The notes: generated from the letters alone by a model not told the origin. DNA of 64,000 bases from Sphingobacterium sp. PCS056 (GCF_023273895.1 NZ_CP096883.1:2604001-2668000); one strand, 5' to 3'; positions 40,813 to 50,724 are shown, counted from the stretch's first letter. Translations and numbers: made by a program.

Positions 40813-41529
40813 TTAACGGATCGATGGTTTGATCAATTGATATTGGATACCAAATCGAAAGACATTCAATCGGGCTGGTTGGGCTGACCTACCATCCATG
40901 CCGGATGTATAATCTTTGGTACCCCAAGAGTATCCTGTGAATACGGTATAGCGATCGTAATTAACATTAAATTGCAATCGGGGTCTGACGTCTACTTTCA
41001 TTAAATCAGTACCTCTGTCGTGCTCAAATTCTGTTATATTACCTTGTTTATCTTCGAAGCTTCCTTTTTCCTTTATGCTCAGTGTTTTGGCTAGATCTAC
41101 ACCCAATTGGATATCCATCGTCATCGGCTCGAAAAGCACACGATAACCAAAGAAAGGGTTGAAATTTAAAAATTGCTGATTTAATTTGGTCATGCCCCGG
41201 CTATTATTTAAAAAGTCGTTGCCCTCTAAATTTATTTTAGTTTGTAGTCGCTCCAACGATCCTTCGATACCCAATAGGAAATTACTGCTAAACACATAGC
41301 GGTAATTGATGGCGCCACCAATATTAATTCCATACTTTTTACCGAATGGATTGTTGGTGTAATAACTTTGTTTGTCTGTGCCATTTAAGCTACTGAGGGC
41401 TGCACTGCCTGATCCTGTGAAATTGGAAAAACCAGCGTTAATGCCTAACCGGAGTTCATGAGATTGGGAAAGAGCTAAAAAATGAATGCTGCACGTAAAA
41501 AGGCCAGCCAAAATAATTTTTTTCAACAT
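40813..41529 (-). CDS. PorT-like outer-membrane beta-barrel protein
   Basis: 238 residues with a signal peptide (KKIILAGLFTCSIHFLALSQ) followed by alternating amphipathic strands (LRLGINAGFSNFTGSGSAAL, KYGINIGGAINYRYVFSSNF) and a terminal strand (NVFRFGIQYQLI). The size and strand pattern fit the PorT/outer_membrane_beta-barrel family (eight-stranded). Likely an outer-membrane structural or adhesion protein; no pore-specific motif. It converges on the kinase/response regulator locus and has a 430-base upstream gap of its own. Confidence 0.8.
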   Translation of the reverse strand: MLKKIILAGLFTCSIHFLALSQSHELRLGINAGFSNFTGSGSAALSSLNGTDKQSYYTNNPFGKKYGINIGGAINYRYVFSSNFLLGIEGSLERLQTKINLEGNDFLNNSRGMTKLNQQFLNFNPFFGYRVLFEPMTMDIQLGVDLAKTLSIKEKGSFEDKQGNITEFEHDRGTDLMKVDVRPRLQFNVNYDRYTVFTGYSWGTKDYTSGMDGRSAQPARLNVFRFGIQYQLIKPSIR

Positions 41530-42102
41530 AAACAGGAGTTTTTTAATGGTAATGAAAAAGAAACGCTTGTTCTCTTTTTATATCCTGTTTAAATTTAAGC
41601 AAATGACTGCGATATATCCTATTTTGATGTTGTATTTATGTGAAATGTATCTTTAAATTGAAAAAGGGTCAGCCTACGATCTGTATGCTAACCCTTTTTC
41701 TTGATAAACCAACTAACCGATTAATCAATGTGTTTACAGCAACTATCACTTTTTTGGGGAAAGCCATAGTCAGTTGAAAACTGTGTAAATAAAAATTCCC
41801 ATCTACCTCAAATGTGAATATAACAAAGATAAAATTTCCCTTACAAGGGATTTTACGGGAAACCGGAAAATTTGAAATTATTTGTATTTAATTTTTTTAT
41901 TATACATGTTAGAGTTTAAAAACAACTGATTTAATGCCTTTAAGCTTCAATAATAGCTATTTTTAAAATAGTGTCGTCATCACCTTTTTATCTTATCAAA
42001 TTAAATTTTTTTATAAAATTCTTATTTTTAAGACAAGAGATAGATTATCGTATCAAAGGATCTGTATGTTATGGCGATCGCTACTCGATGTGCTGGAATG
42101 CA
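41530..42102. other. gap with a hairpin at 41661-41699, no gene seen
   Basis: Holds the promoter region of the barrel gene. A terminator-like hairpin AAAAAGGGT.AGC / GCT.ACCCTTTTT (41661-41699) stands here without an obvious upstream gene. The remainder is AT-rich; a 67-codon ORF at 41971-42174 has no protein-like composition. Confidence 0.5.
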
Positions 42103-42140
42103 AATGGCTGCAAAATAGTTCGGATTATTTTGCAGCCATT
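42103..42140 (-). terminator. terminator of acyl-CoA dehydrogenase gene
   Basis: A perfect 15-bp stem AATGGCTGCAAAATA / TATTTTGCAGCCATT with an 8-base loop, 20 bases after the dehydrogenase stop on the minus strand. Confidence 0.85.
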
Positions 42141-42160
42141 GAAATATAAATACGTTAAAA

Positions 42161-43684
42161 TTATAGCGATGTGAACTTCATCCAATCGGCATTTTCTTCA
42201 TAATCCATTAATGGATCTGCCGTATTGTTGCTGTTTAACTGTCCGACAAACATCGATATATCCATATGGATATGCTGGCGGGTGATCTCGGTCATCTTAT
42301 CGTTAAATCCGGCATTGTTTATCAATAAAACGTATTGAAAACAAACGACACGTGATATGATTCTTCCTATGGTCATCATTTCGCGTTGTTTGGGTTGATC
42401 CGGAAGATTGAAGTTTAAGATTTCGGAAAAGAATGGCGCAGCTAATTCTGTTCCCTTATATTGTTTCAAGAAGGACAACAGGTTATTCTCTTTTCCTTTT
42501 CGCATTAATTTTGCGATGGCTTCTGCAATCTGCGTGTATAGCATTTCATTGGATCCTTCAAAAATCTGGAAAGGTCTGCTGTCTACGACGCCTCGACCAG
42601 CAATGTGGTCTAATCGATATCCATTTGCTCCTGACAACTGCAAACATATTTGTGATGATTCTTGCATCAAATCGGTCACAAATGCTTTTACGCTATTGGC
42701 ATCAACTCCATGGCTGGAAAGGTCATGACTGATTGAACTGACGGAGGTACTGTACGCACACATGGCCGAACAGAGTGTGAAGGCTGCTTGTAAACGTGAT
42801 AATTGGAATTTTACAGTATCCATTTCATTTAAACGCATACCTGTCACGCGTCTTTCCTGACAGTGCTGCATCGCTTCGTCCAGCATACGCTTGATAAAAC
42901 CCATACCCATGCCCGGAAACTGAAGCCTACTGCGGTGCAACGTATCCAACATTAATTTGATACCAGTGCTTTCTGGCGTTAAACGCTGTGCCGATGGGAC
43001 TTGGATATCAATATGATTCAGCCCATAAGGAATGGCATACAGACCTAAACTATTGTAACGTTTTTCGACGATAATCTTTTGTTCTTCAAGTGCGTCTTCG
43101 GTTAAGAAGAAATCGATGTCGCGCGTCAGTTCGCCATTTTCATTTTTCTTGCGTGCGGTAACCAACCAATAGTCAGCGGCTCCCGTCAGGCCTTGCCAAT
43201 GCTTTTGTCCTTGAATATGGTAAGCATCATCTTGTTGTACGTAAGAGGTACGCATATTGAGCGCATCACTACCAAAGTCAGGCTCTGTGATCATCAGACC
43301 ACCCATTGCCTTATCTTCCAAAAATCGCTTGAATACTTTTTCCTGAACAGAAAGATTACCATATTTTGCTAGTGGTTCAAGGAATAAAGCGATATTGATA
43401 CCAAATATGAGCGATAGGGATAACGACTCATAGGATGCAGCAGCAAGAACACCTAAACATTCTTTTACGTGAACACCACGGCCACCATGGCTTTCTGGAA
43501 TAGCAACCGAAAGGGGAGTCATATCCATGATCTTGCTCAAAAAATCAGGTGGCAAATCGCGCGATAGACTTAGCTTATTGTAATCGTATTCGTGATTAAA
43601 TAGACTGGATAATCTTTCCTTAAAAGTGGATATGAAAATATCGAAATCTTGGGTCATGGTTGATTGTTCTAAAAAGTTAAGCAT
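42161..43684 (-). CDS. acyl-CoA dehydrogenase family protein
   Basis: 507 residues (498 if the second ATG at 43657, MTQDFDIF, is used). N-terminal helical domain with PLSVAIPESHGGRGVHVKEC, middle beta domain with GGLMITEPDFGSDALNMRTS and HIQGQKHWQGLTGAADYW, and C-terminal helical domain with RPFQIFEGSNEMLYTQIAEA. These are FAD- and substrate-binding signatures; the enzyme would oxidise an acyl-CoA. It is longer than typical family members by about 100 residues, at the C-terminus. An AraC regulator lies upstream on the same strand. Confidence 0.88.
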   Translation of the reverse strand: MLNFLEQSTMTQDFDIFISTFKERLSSLFNHEYDYNKLSLSRDLPPDFLSKIMDMTPLSVAIPESHGGRGVHVKECLGVLAAASYESLSLSLIFGINIALFLEPLAKYGNLSVQEKVFKRFLEDKAMGGLMITEPDFGSDALNMRTSYVQQDDAYHIQGQKHWQGLTGAADYWLVTARKKNENGELTRDIDFFLTEDALEEQKIIVEKRYNSLGLYAIPYGLNHIDIQVPSAQRLTPESTGIKLMLDTLHRSRLQFPGMGMGFIKRMLDEAMQHCQERRVTGMRLNEMDTVKFQLSRLQAAFTLCSAMCAYSTSVSSISHDLSSHGVDANSVKAFVTDLMQESSQICLQLSGANGYRLDHIAGRGVVDSRPFQIFEGSNEMLYTQIAEAIAKLMRKGKENNLLSFLKQYKGTELAAPFFSEILNFNLPDQPKQREMMTIGRIISRVVCFQYVLLINNAGFNDKMTEITRQHIHMDISMFVGQLNSNNTADPLMDYEENADWMKFTSL

Positions 43685-43963
43685 CTTGAAATATAGAATT
43701 AAATGATGAACAATTACGAAAGGGCATATGCAGAAACGCTAGTTGTTCACCGTCTCTTAAATTTTCAGATGAAAAGTAAGAACATAGGTAAGGTAACGAA
43801 ATTCCTGAATCCAAAAAATATTTTTTTTGGGGAGTAGCATAAATTTTGTTGAAAACTGACTGCATATCGACCATCGCTTTCTACAAAAATAAGCCTAAAA
43901 ACGTAACCCATGTGTATTGTTTAGTATAAATAATAGGACAAATCGTGCATATGTCAATAAAAT

Positions 43964-44830
43964 CTATTTGGATTCATTTCGATAAGAGGTTGGCGACATG
44001 CCTACAATTTTCTTAAAGATTCGCGAAAAATAGGATGGATCGGAGAAGTCTAATTCGTAACAAATGTCGGCTATGCTTTTTGTTGATTCGAATAGCAGCA
44101 ACTGGCTATGCATGACCAATACTTCTAGAATAAGCTCTTTGGATGATTTTTTAAATACGGTGGATACACACCTGTTTAAGTAATTAGGGGATACGGCGAG
44201 CTTATCGGCATAAAATCCAATCTCCTTCTGTTTTAAAAAATTCTTGTGGACAAGCTGTTTAAACATCATGGCAATCTCTTGACTACGATTGAGCATCTTG
44301 TTGGTGGCAGAAAGCTTGATAATCTTTAATAATGCCGATTTTAAAAGACTCTCAAACAACTCTTTATACGGCGATGCGGTGTGAAGTTCTTTGTAAAGGA
44401 GCCTAAAGAGTTGATGCAGGTCATGATCATCCTCCGCGGAAAGGTTATGCAACGGTGAAATATTAAAAATATTTAAGATTTCTTGCTCTCGGAATATGGA
44501 AGTCATCGCGGCATCATTGACCAATATACAGTGTCCTTTGGCAGATTTGTCTACAGATTTGATCACCGATATATTTCCATAGTTACTCATTAGGATAGCA
44601 GGCGCTTGGACAACATATTCCTTCGGACCAATCTGGTGCTTGAAATAGCCTTCGGTAATGTGTACTAGTAAATTGTAACCTAGAAAAATGGGGGGAGTTG
44701 GAAATTTAATATAGGGTGCAATTTCGCTAAGTCGAAAGATCTTTACCGGTGAACGCATATATTTGAGGTGGTCTAAACTACCAAACATAAAACGTTCTAC
44801 AAATTCATCTGCGTTTACTTGTTTTTCCAT
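43964..44830 (-). CDS. AraC family transcriptional regulator
   Basis: 288 residues. An N-terminal cupin-like sensor part (YNLLVHITEGYFKHQIGPKE) precedes a C-terminal double-HTH AraC domain (ADKLAVSPNYLNRCVSTVFK and SIADICYELDFSDPSYFSRI then FKKIVGMSPTSYRNE). Such regulators respond to small molecules. It is upstream of the acyl-CoA dehydrogenase on the same strand with a 279-base gap and may control it. A 65-codon ORF in that gap is not convincing. Confidence 0.9.
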   Translation of the reverse strand: MEKQVNADEFVERFMFGSLDHLKYMRSPVKIFRLSEIAPYIKFPTPPIFLGYNLLVHITEGYFKHQIGPKEYVVQAPAILMSNYGNISVIKSVDKSAKGHCILVNDAAMTSIFREQEILNIFNISPLHNLSAEDDHDLHQLFRLLYKELHTASPYKELFESLLKSALLKIIKLSATNKMLNRSQEIAMMFKQLVHKNFLKQKEIGFYADKLAVSPNYLNRCVSTVFKKSSKELILEVLVMHSQLLLFESTKSIADICYELDFSDPSYFSRIFKKIVGMSPTSYRNESK

Positions 44831-45025
44831 GATTTGATCCCTAATATGAGAATTTTTAATAAGAACAATAAAGCTAAAAGATGTTTTCTTTCCTTTCCAA
44901 TATCGAGCTTGGAAATGACAGCAATTTTACACGAAAAATAATCAAACTGATCCACTTGCGGAAGATAACTACATATAACAATAACGTTGGTTCTCAATTT
45001 CTCAATCAAGTCATCATAGAACAAC

Positions 45026-45097
45026 AAGGGTCTAGCGTAACGAACTGCTCTTAATAAATGTTTTACTTTATCGGAGCAATTGAAACGTTAGACCCTT
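45026..45097 (-). terminator. long imperfect hairpin after nitroreductase gene
   Basis: AAGGGTCTA (45026-45034) pairs perfectly with TAGACCCTT (45089-45097) and is extended by GCGT/ACGT with one wobble; an inner CTGCTC / GAGCA pair may close the loop. It lies in the 337-base gap between the AraC and nitroreductase genes and could end the latter. Confidence 0.55.
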
Positions 45098-45167
45098 TAA
45101 GTTATCGGGGTTGAAGTAGTCGATTAACGGTCAAAGACTGTCATTTTTTTACCTGCAACGTGAGATA

Positions 45168-45800
45168 TTATTTATAAATTGCAAATTCTTCTAATGGATT
45201 TCTTACTTTTTTCATGGGTGCTAACCAATCTTTTTCTTCGTCTCGGTATCCAACATACATCAATGATACACTTTTTAAACCTAAACTAGCTAAGTCAAGT
45301 ACTTTATCGATCACTTGGTTGTCAAAACCTTCTGCTGGAGTGCTGTCTACTCGCAATTCAGCAGCTTGTGCCAAGGCAAGACCCAGTCCAATATAAGACT
45401 GCTTTGAAGTGTGTATAAAATGTTCTTCTGCAGTTTGTGAAGCATATAGCTTTTTGATCATGTCGGTATAGCTATTGAAACGTCCAGCTGGTAGATCCCG
45501 CTCTTCGGTAGTACGGTTGTAAATGCTATCGATACGCTCATCTGTATATTGATCCCAAGCGGCGAATACCAGTAGGTGTGAACAGTCGCGCATACATTCT
45601 GGATTTAATGCTCCAGCCATTAATTGCTCACGTATTTCTTGGCTTTCGACAACTATTATTCGAAAAGGCTGAAGTCCCGATGATGTTGGTGCTAAACGGG
45701 CTGCTTCTACAATTTTTTCGATATCCTCTTTACTTACTTTCTTGGTCGGGTCATATGCTTTTGCAGCATGACGCCACTGTAGATCTGCTATTAATGTCAT
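45168..45800 (-). CDS. NAD(P)H-dependent nitroreductase-family oxidoreductase
   Basis: 210 residues. FMN-binding nitroreductase fold of the NfsB/YfkO-like type: QWRHAAKAYDPTKKVSKEDI, EAARLAPTSSGLQPFRIIVV near the N-terminus and LGLALAQAAELRVDSTPAEG then LGLKSVSLMYVGYRDEEKDW in the C-terminal half. It reduces nitro or quinone compounds with NAD(P)H. It lies directly downstream of an OhrR-type regulator on the same strand, so it is likely derepressed by peroxide or electrophile stress. Confidence 0.9.
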   Translation of the reverse strand: MTLIADLQWRHAAKAYDPTKKVSKEDIEKIVEAARLAPTSSGLQPFRIIVVESQEIREQLMAGALNPECMRDCSHLLVFAAWDQYTDERIDSIYNRTTEERDLPAGRFNSYTDMIKKLYASQTAEEHFIHTSKQSYIGLGLALAQAAELRVDSTPAEGFDNQVIDKVLDLASLGLKSVSLMYVGYRDEEKDWLAPMKKVRNPLEEFAIYK

Positions 45801-45939
45801 TGTTTTTAATTTTAAAAGGTGTTAACCCTAATCTGAAATGCGACTCCAATTGTTTTTGATCTGTGGAAAAGATGTTTTTTCCGTAGATGTTGATGGGCAT
45901 GGAGTCACAATCAACGATTCAGGCTTTTACTACTTGTTG

Positions 45940-46362
45940 TTATTTTAATTTTAATATTTTGTCCGCTATGCTGCGTATAGAGTCAATTTCTTCTTGTGTT
46001 ATTTCCAGTTCTTGAATTAATTTCTCTGGGATGCATTTTGCTTTTTTCTTTAACTCAATCCCTATAGTTGTTAAGGAAATTTCAACGACTCGCTCATCTA
46101 CCGTACTGCGTTGTCTCAGGACAATCTCCTTTTGCTCCAGACGCTTTAGTAAGGGAGTCAGTGTACCACTATCCAACAATAATTTGTGTCCGATCTGGTT
46201 GACTGTCTGCTTATCATTTTCCCACAACACCATCAATACAAGGTATTGTGGATAGGTGAGTCCGATCTCATCAAGATGAGGGCGGTAACGCTGTATGATT
46301 TCACGACTCAATGCATAGAGCGGAAAACAGAGCTGGTTGTCCAACTTTAAAAGATCTTTCAT
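45940..46362 (-). CDS. MarR family regulator, OhrR type
   Basis: 140 residues from ATG 46362 (the ORF extends further upstream but MKDLLKLDNQLC is the family N-terminus). The segment LDNQLCFPLYALSREI carries the N-terminal peroxide-sensing Cys (C12) of OhrR. The winged helix follows (LTYPQYLVLMVLWENDKQTV, KLLLDSGTLTPLLKRLEQKE, RQRSTVDERVVEISLT). OhrR represses its regulon until the Cys is oxidised by organic hydroperoxide. No ohr gene is adjacent; the nitroreductase downstream is the likely target. An inverted repeat lies in the promoter. Confidence 0.88.
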   Translation of the reverse strand: MKDLLKLDNQLCFPLYALSREIIQRYRPHLDEIGLTYPQYLVLMVLWENDKQTVNQIGHKLLLDSGTLTPLLKRLEQKEIVLRQRSTVDERVVEISLTTIGIELKKKAKCIPEKLIQELEITQEEIDSIRSIADKILKLK

Positions 46363-46404
46363 ATCATTTTTGTTTGCGCTACAAATATAACAAGTTATCT
46401 GCAA

Positions 46405-46424
46405 TTATATTGTGCGCAATATAA
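46405..46424. promoter_or_regulatory. MarR/OhrR operator
   Basis: Inverted repeat TTATATTG-TGCG-CAATATAA with perfect 8-bp arms, 43 bases upstream of the OhrR-type start, typical of MarR-family operators. Confidence 0.75.
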
Positions 46425-46701
46425 AAAAAATATTTATTTGAAGTATTTGTTGACAATTCTGTGGCATTTTTCTTTGCCAGATGCATATCAGAGTATTGTT
46501 AGAATGGATGGATAATTTAAGAGTGATTTTTTACTCTGATTAAGGGAAATGAATACGCGTTATAGACCTTAGCTGCTCAACTGAAAAGTTTGTTTTTTGT
46601 GGTTGACATCGTGCTACTTTTGATTAATCTGGTTTGCATCAGGTATATGCTTTATAATTTTGATTTTCATAAAACATTTTGTGTTACACAAGGGTTTTAC
46701 A

Positions 46702-46738
46702 ACAGGGAGCAGTGCTCGATCGAAGCACTGCTCCCTGT
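46702..46738. other. perfect 15-bp hairpin in divergent promoter region
   Basis: ACAGGGAGCAGTGCT / AGCACTGCTCCCTGT with a CGATCGA loop, GC-rich and terminator-strong, but between divergent genes. A promoter-like TTTG (46589) and TACTTTTG (46615-46622) pair upstream would place it in the aspA 5' leader, as an attenuator or the end of a small RNA. Confidence 0.6.
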
Positions 46739-46853
46739 ACGACTCTATGGATTAGATATCTGAAACAGAAATGGTAGCTAAATACACAACTAAGATGAAA
46801 ACAGCTCTATTCCTGATCCGTGAATCTGCGATTTAATATAAAAAATACAATAT

Positions 46854-48266
46854 ATGATGACATCATCTCGAATTGAACATGATTTTTTAGGAGAAAAGGA
46901 AATTAGCAACGATTGCTATTATGGTGTACAGACATTGCGCGCCAAGGAGAATTTCGATATTACCGGAATCCCAATCGGTAGTGAACCTCTTTTTATCCAG
47001 GCATTTGGTTATGTAAAGAAGGCGGCGGCTTTGGCAAACCGGGATCTGGGAATTTTGGATCCCAAAAAAGCGGAAGCGATCGCTTATGCTTGTGACCGTT
47101 TGATCGCAGGTGAATTTACGGATCAGTTTATCAGTGATCTGATACAGGGGGGAGCAGGTACTTCTACCAATATGAATGCCAATGAAGTGATTGCTAATCT
47201 AGGACTGGAATACTTGGGGCATAAAAAGGGAGAATATATTTACTTGCATCCCAACAACGATGTCAATTTATCACAGAGTACCAATGATGCTTATCCTACT
47301 GCTTTTCGAATTGCGGTATACTTAAAAATTGCCTCCTTTTCTGTTGCTTTGGAAGAATTACAAGCGGCTTTTTTTGATAAAGGAAGAGAATTTGATGGCA
47401 TTTTAAAAATGGGACGTACGCAATTGCAGGATGCAGTTCCAATGACTCTTGGTCAAGAATTTAATGCTTTTGCAACGACTTTAGGTGAAGATGTTTTGCG
47501 CATGCGGGAAGCTTCACTGTTGATCACGGAAGTGAATATGGGAGCTACGGCCATCGGTACGGGTGTAAATGCTCCTGAAGGTTATGCGCAACTTTGTGTC
47601 AAGTATCTAGCAGAGATCAGTGAGGTACCGGTGACCCTTGCTGCCGATTTAATAGAGGCGACCTATGACACGGGAGCACTGGTGCAATTGAGTGGCACCA
47701 TGAAGCGAAATGCCATAAAATTGAGTAAAATATGCAATGACCTCCGTTTGCTGAGTAGCGGACCGCGATGTGGTCTCAATGAAATCAACTTACCTGCTAT
47801 GCAGCCAGGTTCTTCCATCATGCCTGGAAAGGTTAATCCTGTGATCCCCGAAGTGATGAATCAGACTTGCTATTATGTGATAGGTGCTGATCTTACCGTG
47901 ACGATGGCAGCAGAGGCTGGGCAATTGCAACTAAATGTGATGGAACCTGTAATAGGGATGGCGCTGTTTACGTCTTTACAGTATTTGACTAAGGCTTGCC
48001 GTACATTGAAGGATAAATGTGTCGTCGGAATCACGGCGAATGTGGAGCATAGTAAAAATCTGGTGATGCAAAGTATAGGAATTGTCACGCAATTAAATCC
48101 GATCTTAGGTTACGAAGAATGTTCTTTGATCGCGAAAGAGGCCTTGAAAACAGGAAAGTCCATCTATGAAATCGTGGTGATCGAACGGAAGTTGATCACG
48201 CAGGCGAAATGGGAAGAAATCTATTCAATTGAAAATTTAATTCACCCTAAATTTATATCACATTGA
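46854..48266 (+). CDS. aspA: aspartate ammonia-lyase
   Basis: 470 residues, normal length. It converts L-aspartate to fumarate and ammonia. Signature GSSIMPGKVNPVIPEVMNQ (about residue 318) is the fumarase/aspartase catalytic loop; the N-terminal MTSSRIEHDFLGEKEISNDC then YYGVQTLRA, and GGAGTSTNMNANEVIAN and LSQSTNDAYPTAFRI are active-site regions. AspA rather than FumC is indicated by the N-terminus and the GLNEINLPAMQPGSS context. Two adjacent ATG codons start it (46854, 46857). It is a single gene with a long 5' leader containing a hairpin. Confidence 0.92.
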   Translation: MMTSSRIEHDFLGEKEISNDCYYGVQTLRAKENFDITGIPIGSEPLFIQAFGYVKKAAALANRDLGILDPKKAEAIAYACDRLIAGEFTDQFISDLIQGGAGTSTNMNANEVIANLGLEYLGHKKGEYIYLHPNNDVNLSQSTNDAYPTAFRIAVYLKIASFSVALEELQAAFFDKGREFDGILKMGRTQLQDAVPMTLGQEFNAFATTLGEDVLRMREASLLITEVNMGATAIGTGVNAPEGYAQLCVKYLAEISEVPVTLAADLIEATYDTGALVQLSGTMKRNAIKLSKICNDLRLLSSGPRCGLNEINLPAMQPGSSIMPGKVNPVIPEVMNQTCYYVIGADLTVTMAAEAGQLQLNVMEPVIGMALFTSLQYLTKACRTLKDKCVVGITANVEHSKNLVMQSIGIVTQLNPILGYEECSLIAKEALKTGKSIYEIVVIERKLITQAKWEEIYSIENLIHPKFISH

Positions 48267-48515
48267 TCCTGCTGTTTGTGATGTTGCACAGTATAACGAT
48301 GCAAGGCATCACAGAAGCAGTGGAATTGGTATGATCTAAGAAACATAGTGTAACACAGTTGTTTAAGAAGCGTATAGGAGGTGTGTGCGTATAGAACAAA
48401 GTGAAAAATGAGCTTACTTTTTAGTATATTTGATTAGCATGAGCTTACTTTTTTCTGTTGCCTACAAACCTCATGTATTCACTGATTGACCAATTTAAAA
48501 AATTAGGGTGTCTTT

Positions 48516-49772
48516 ATGCGCTGTTTCATGAAATATTTGTTTTCTTTTTTCTATATCTCCCTCTTTTTATTGGGTGCCAGATCGGCCTTGTATGCTCAGC
48601 AATTGGCGAGAACTGCGGATCGACAGAATGTGGTGTCTGGTTCGAAAATCACAAACAAACTTCAGCTTAAATGGAAGGTTCAAACGGGGGGACTATTGTA
48701 TGGATCACCTATTGTTTATGAGGATCAAGTATTTATAGGTTCTTGTGATAGTACGCTATACGCACTTGATAAGCATAATGGATCGATCATCTGGAGATAT
48801 AAAACAGGTGGAGAGGTGAGGTCGACAGTGGCGATTGACCAGCAAATGCTGTTTTTTTTGAGTTCAGATGGTATTTTTTATGCCTTAGATGTACATAGTG
48901 GAACATTGTTGTGGACTTTCGAGACTCAAGGGGAGCGGTTATATGATACTTGGGATTATTTTCAGTCTTCGCCTGCGGTGGAAGCTGGTACAGTATTTTT
49001 TGGATCGGGAGATCATCATGTGTATGCTCTTGATGCAAAGAGTGGTAAATTGATCTGGAAATTTAAAACTGGAGGGATTGTGCATGCAGCACCTACGGTT
49101 ACCGCAAAGGAGGTGATGGTTGGTAGTTTTGATGGTTATTTTTATTGCTTAGAAAAGAATGGTGATTTACGCTGGAAATTTAAAACGATTGGTGAACATT
49201 ATTTTCCAAAAGGGGAAATTCAGTTTCACGCGGTGGCGGCTGATAGTTCTGTGTATTTTGGATCAAGGGACTTTAATATGTATGCGCTGAAAATAAAAGA
49301 TGGAAGCGGTCATTGGGTATACCATCAACCTGGGAGCTGGACAAGTGTGCCGAGTCTGGCTGGAAAAAAATTGATTGTGACGATGTCTGACTCTTATAGT
49401 GTGCTGGTCTTGGACCCTGTTTATGGTGGAAAGATTGTTGAGCCTGCTGTTCCTTTAAATGTGTTTAGTAGTGCATCCATCAGCGATTCCGTTGCTTACT
49501 TTGGTGCATTGGATGGTACGCTGTATCAATTAGATCTATTAAAAGGTGAGATTTTTCCTGTTTTCCAGCTGGACTTGAGTAAGAAAAATAGCGCATACTT
49601 TTTTGATGAAGAAGGAAGATTAAAATCAGACCTTCAAGATCGATATGGACATGATATCCATAAATTGTTTAGGGGATACTTGGAAATGGGAAGTATTTTT
49701 TCTACGGTATGGATTGATGATGCGACTTTATATTTTGGGGCAGCGGATGGGGCTATTTATGCTCTACAATAG
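48516..49772 (+). CDS. PQQ-like beta-propeller repeat protein, exported
   Basis: 418 residues with a signal peptide (YLFSFFYISLFLLGARSALY then AQQ). The rest is PQQ/BamB-type propeller blades: LYALDKHNGSIIWRYKTGGE, VYALDAKSGKLIWKFKTGGI, MYALKIKDGSGHWVYHQPGS, with the W-x-y-x-TGG motif repeated. No PQQ ligands or dehydrogenase residues are seen, so a scaffold or ligand-binding role in the periplasm is more likely than catalysis. It stands alone between aspA and a convergent repressor gene. Confidence 0.85.
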   Translation: MRCFMKYLFSFFYISLFLLGARSALYAQQLARTADRQNVVSGSKITNKLQLKWKVQTGGLLYGSPIVYEDQVFIGSCDSTLYALDKHNGSIIWRYKTGGEVRSTVAIDQQMLFFLSSDGIFYALDVHSGTLLWTFETQGERLYDTWDYFQSSPAVEAGTVFFGSGDHHVYALDAKSGKLIWKFKTGGIVHAAPTVTAKEVMVGSFDGYFYCLEKNGDLRWKFKTIGEHYFPKGEIQFHAVAADSSVYFGSRDFNMYALKIKDGSGHWVYHQPGSWTSVPSLAGKKLIVTMSDSYSVLVLDPVYGGKIVEPAVPLNVFSSASISDSVAYFGALDGTLYQLDLLKGEIFPVFQLDLSKKNSAYFFDEEGRLKSDLQDRYGHDIHKLFRGYLEMGSIFSTVWIDDATLYFGAADGAIYALQ

Positions 49773-49884
49773 CACCTATTTACTTTTTAATTGTAGTCTG
49801 AATGTGGCGTATGGATAGTCTGTTTTATACTACTTAAAAGTCATTTTTAAATGGAGCGTAGTTTGGATCTAACTCTTTTTTTCT

Positions 49885-50691
49885 TTAATTCTTATTGGTG
49901 ATGAGATTTTTAATTTCTTCTAAACTTTGCAGCACGGATTCTATGACTGTTGGTGTTTCTGGCAAGGATGTAGTGTGATAGCTATGGAATTCCCATACTT
50001 CTAATACCTGTTCAAAGGGGATGGAAAAGACTTCATAAATCTGATTTAATGATCGGCACTGTAAAAAGCCGCCTTCGAGTATGCTGATGGATTTGAAGAC
50101 AATATCTTGCCCCTTGAGGACGACGGCGGCCAATGTTTCGGGCTTAACCTGATCCCAGTTTTCGATAAACTTACCCGTGACATCCATTTTTTGTGGAAAA
50201 GGCAACATGGAATCCCCATGGATGGGAAAGGTGCGATAGGTGCGATGTTTAGGAAGATTTGGGATCTGATATTTTGGAAGTTCAGCTAGATAGAGCGGGT
50301 CTGCATATCCTCCTGTGATATATCCTGCCTTTCCTTGTAAGGGTACGTAATCTGCATTTTCATGATCCGTCTTGTCGACAGTGATGGCAAGTACCCGTAA
50401 ATTTCCACCTTTGATATAGATATCATTTCCGGCCTGTAGATCGCGAATTTTCAATTCTCCAAGTTTACTGATATCGACCGTCAATAAGGTATCTAAGCTG
50501 ATCTTAAAATAATTGGATATGGACAATAGGAAATGCGGTTCCATCGCCTTGGTTTTTCCAATTTCGATCAGCGCAAGTTTGGTGCGCGTTACATTGATGG
50601 CATCTGCAAGTACCGTCTGACTCACTTTTTTACGCTCACGAAGGAACTTGAGGTTATTAGTGAAAAATATTTTTGGTTCTTTATCTTTCAT
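49885..50691 (-). CDS. LexA-like HTH/S24 self-cleaving repressor
   Basis: 268 residues. XRE-type HTH at 10-65 (LKFLRERKKVSQTVLADAIN, VTRTKLALIEIGKTKA). The C-terminal half is an S24 peptidase: cleavage-site Ala-Gly at 122-123 (GKAGYITGG), catalytic Ser161 in FPIHGDSMLP and Lys200 in DIVFKSISI. Such repressors cut themselves when RecA filaments form. Its own operator-like repeat lies at 50701-50724, and the divergent gene encodes an exonuclease/GIY-YIG repair-type fusion, so it may be an SOS-like pair. Confidence 0.88.
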   Translation of the reverse strand: MKDKEPKIFFTNNLKFLRERKKVSQTVLADAINVTRTKLALIEIGKTKAMEPHFLLSISNYFKISLDTLLTVDISKLGELKIRDLQAGNDIYIKGGNLRVLAITVDKTDHENADYVPLQGKAGYITGGYADPLYLAELPKYQIPNLPKHRTYRTFPIHGDSMLPFPQKMDVTGKFIENWDQVKPETLAAVVLKGQDIVFKSISILEGGFLQCRSLNQIYEVFSIPFEQVLEVWEFHSYHTTSLPETPTVIESVLQSLEEIKNLITNKN

Positions 50692-50700
50692 TTGTTATTA

Positions 50701-50724
50701 TTAGAAACATATGATTGTTTCTAA
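50701..50724. promoter_or_regulatory. operator of the S24 repressor
   Basis: Inverted repeat TTAGAAAC-8-GTTTCTAA, perfect 8-bp arms, followed by another half-site TAGAAAC (50725-50731), 10 bases upstream of the repressor start. Confidence 0.75.

Noticed and set aside
41971..42174. 67-codon plus-strand ORF
   Set aside because: Contains the dehydrogenase terminator hairpin and has no recognisable features.
43677..43874. 65-codon minus-strand ORF upstream of the acyl-CoA dehydrogenase
   Set aside because: Overlaps the dehydrogenase start, no family or composition support.
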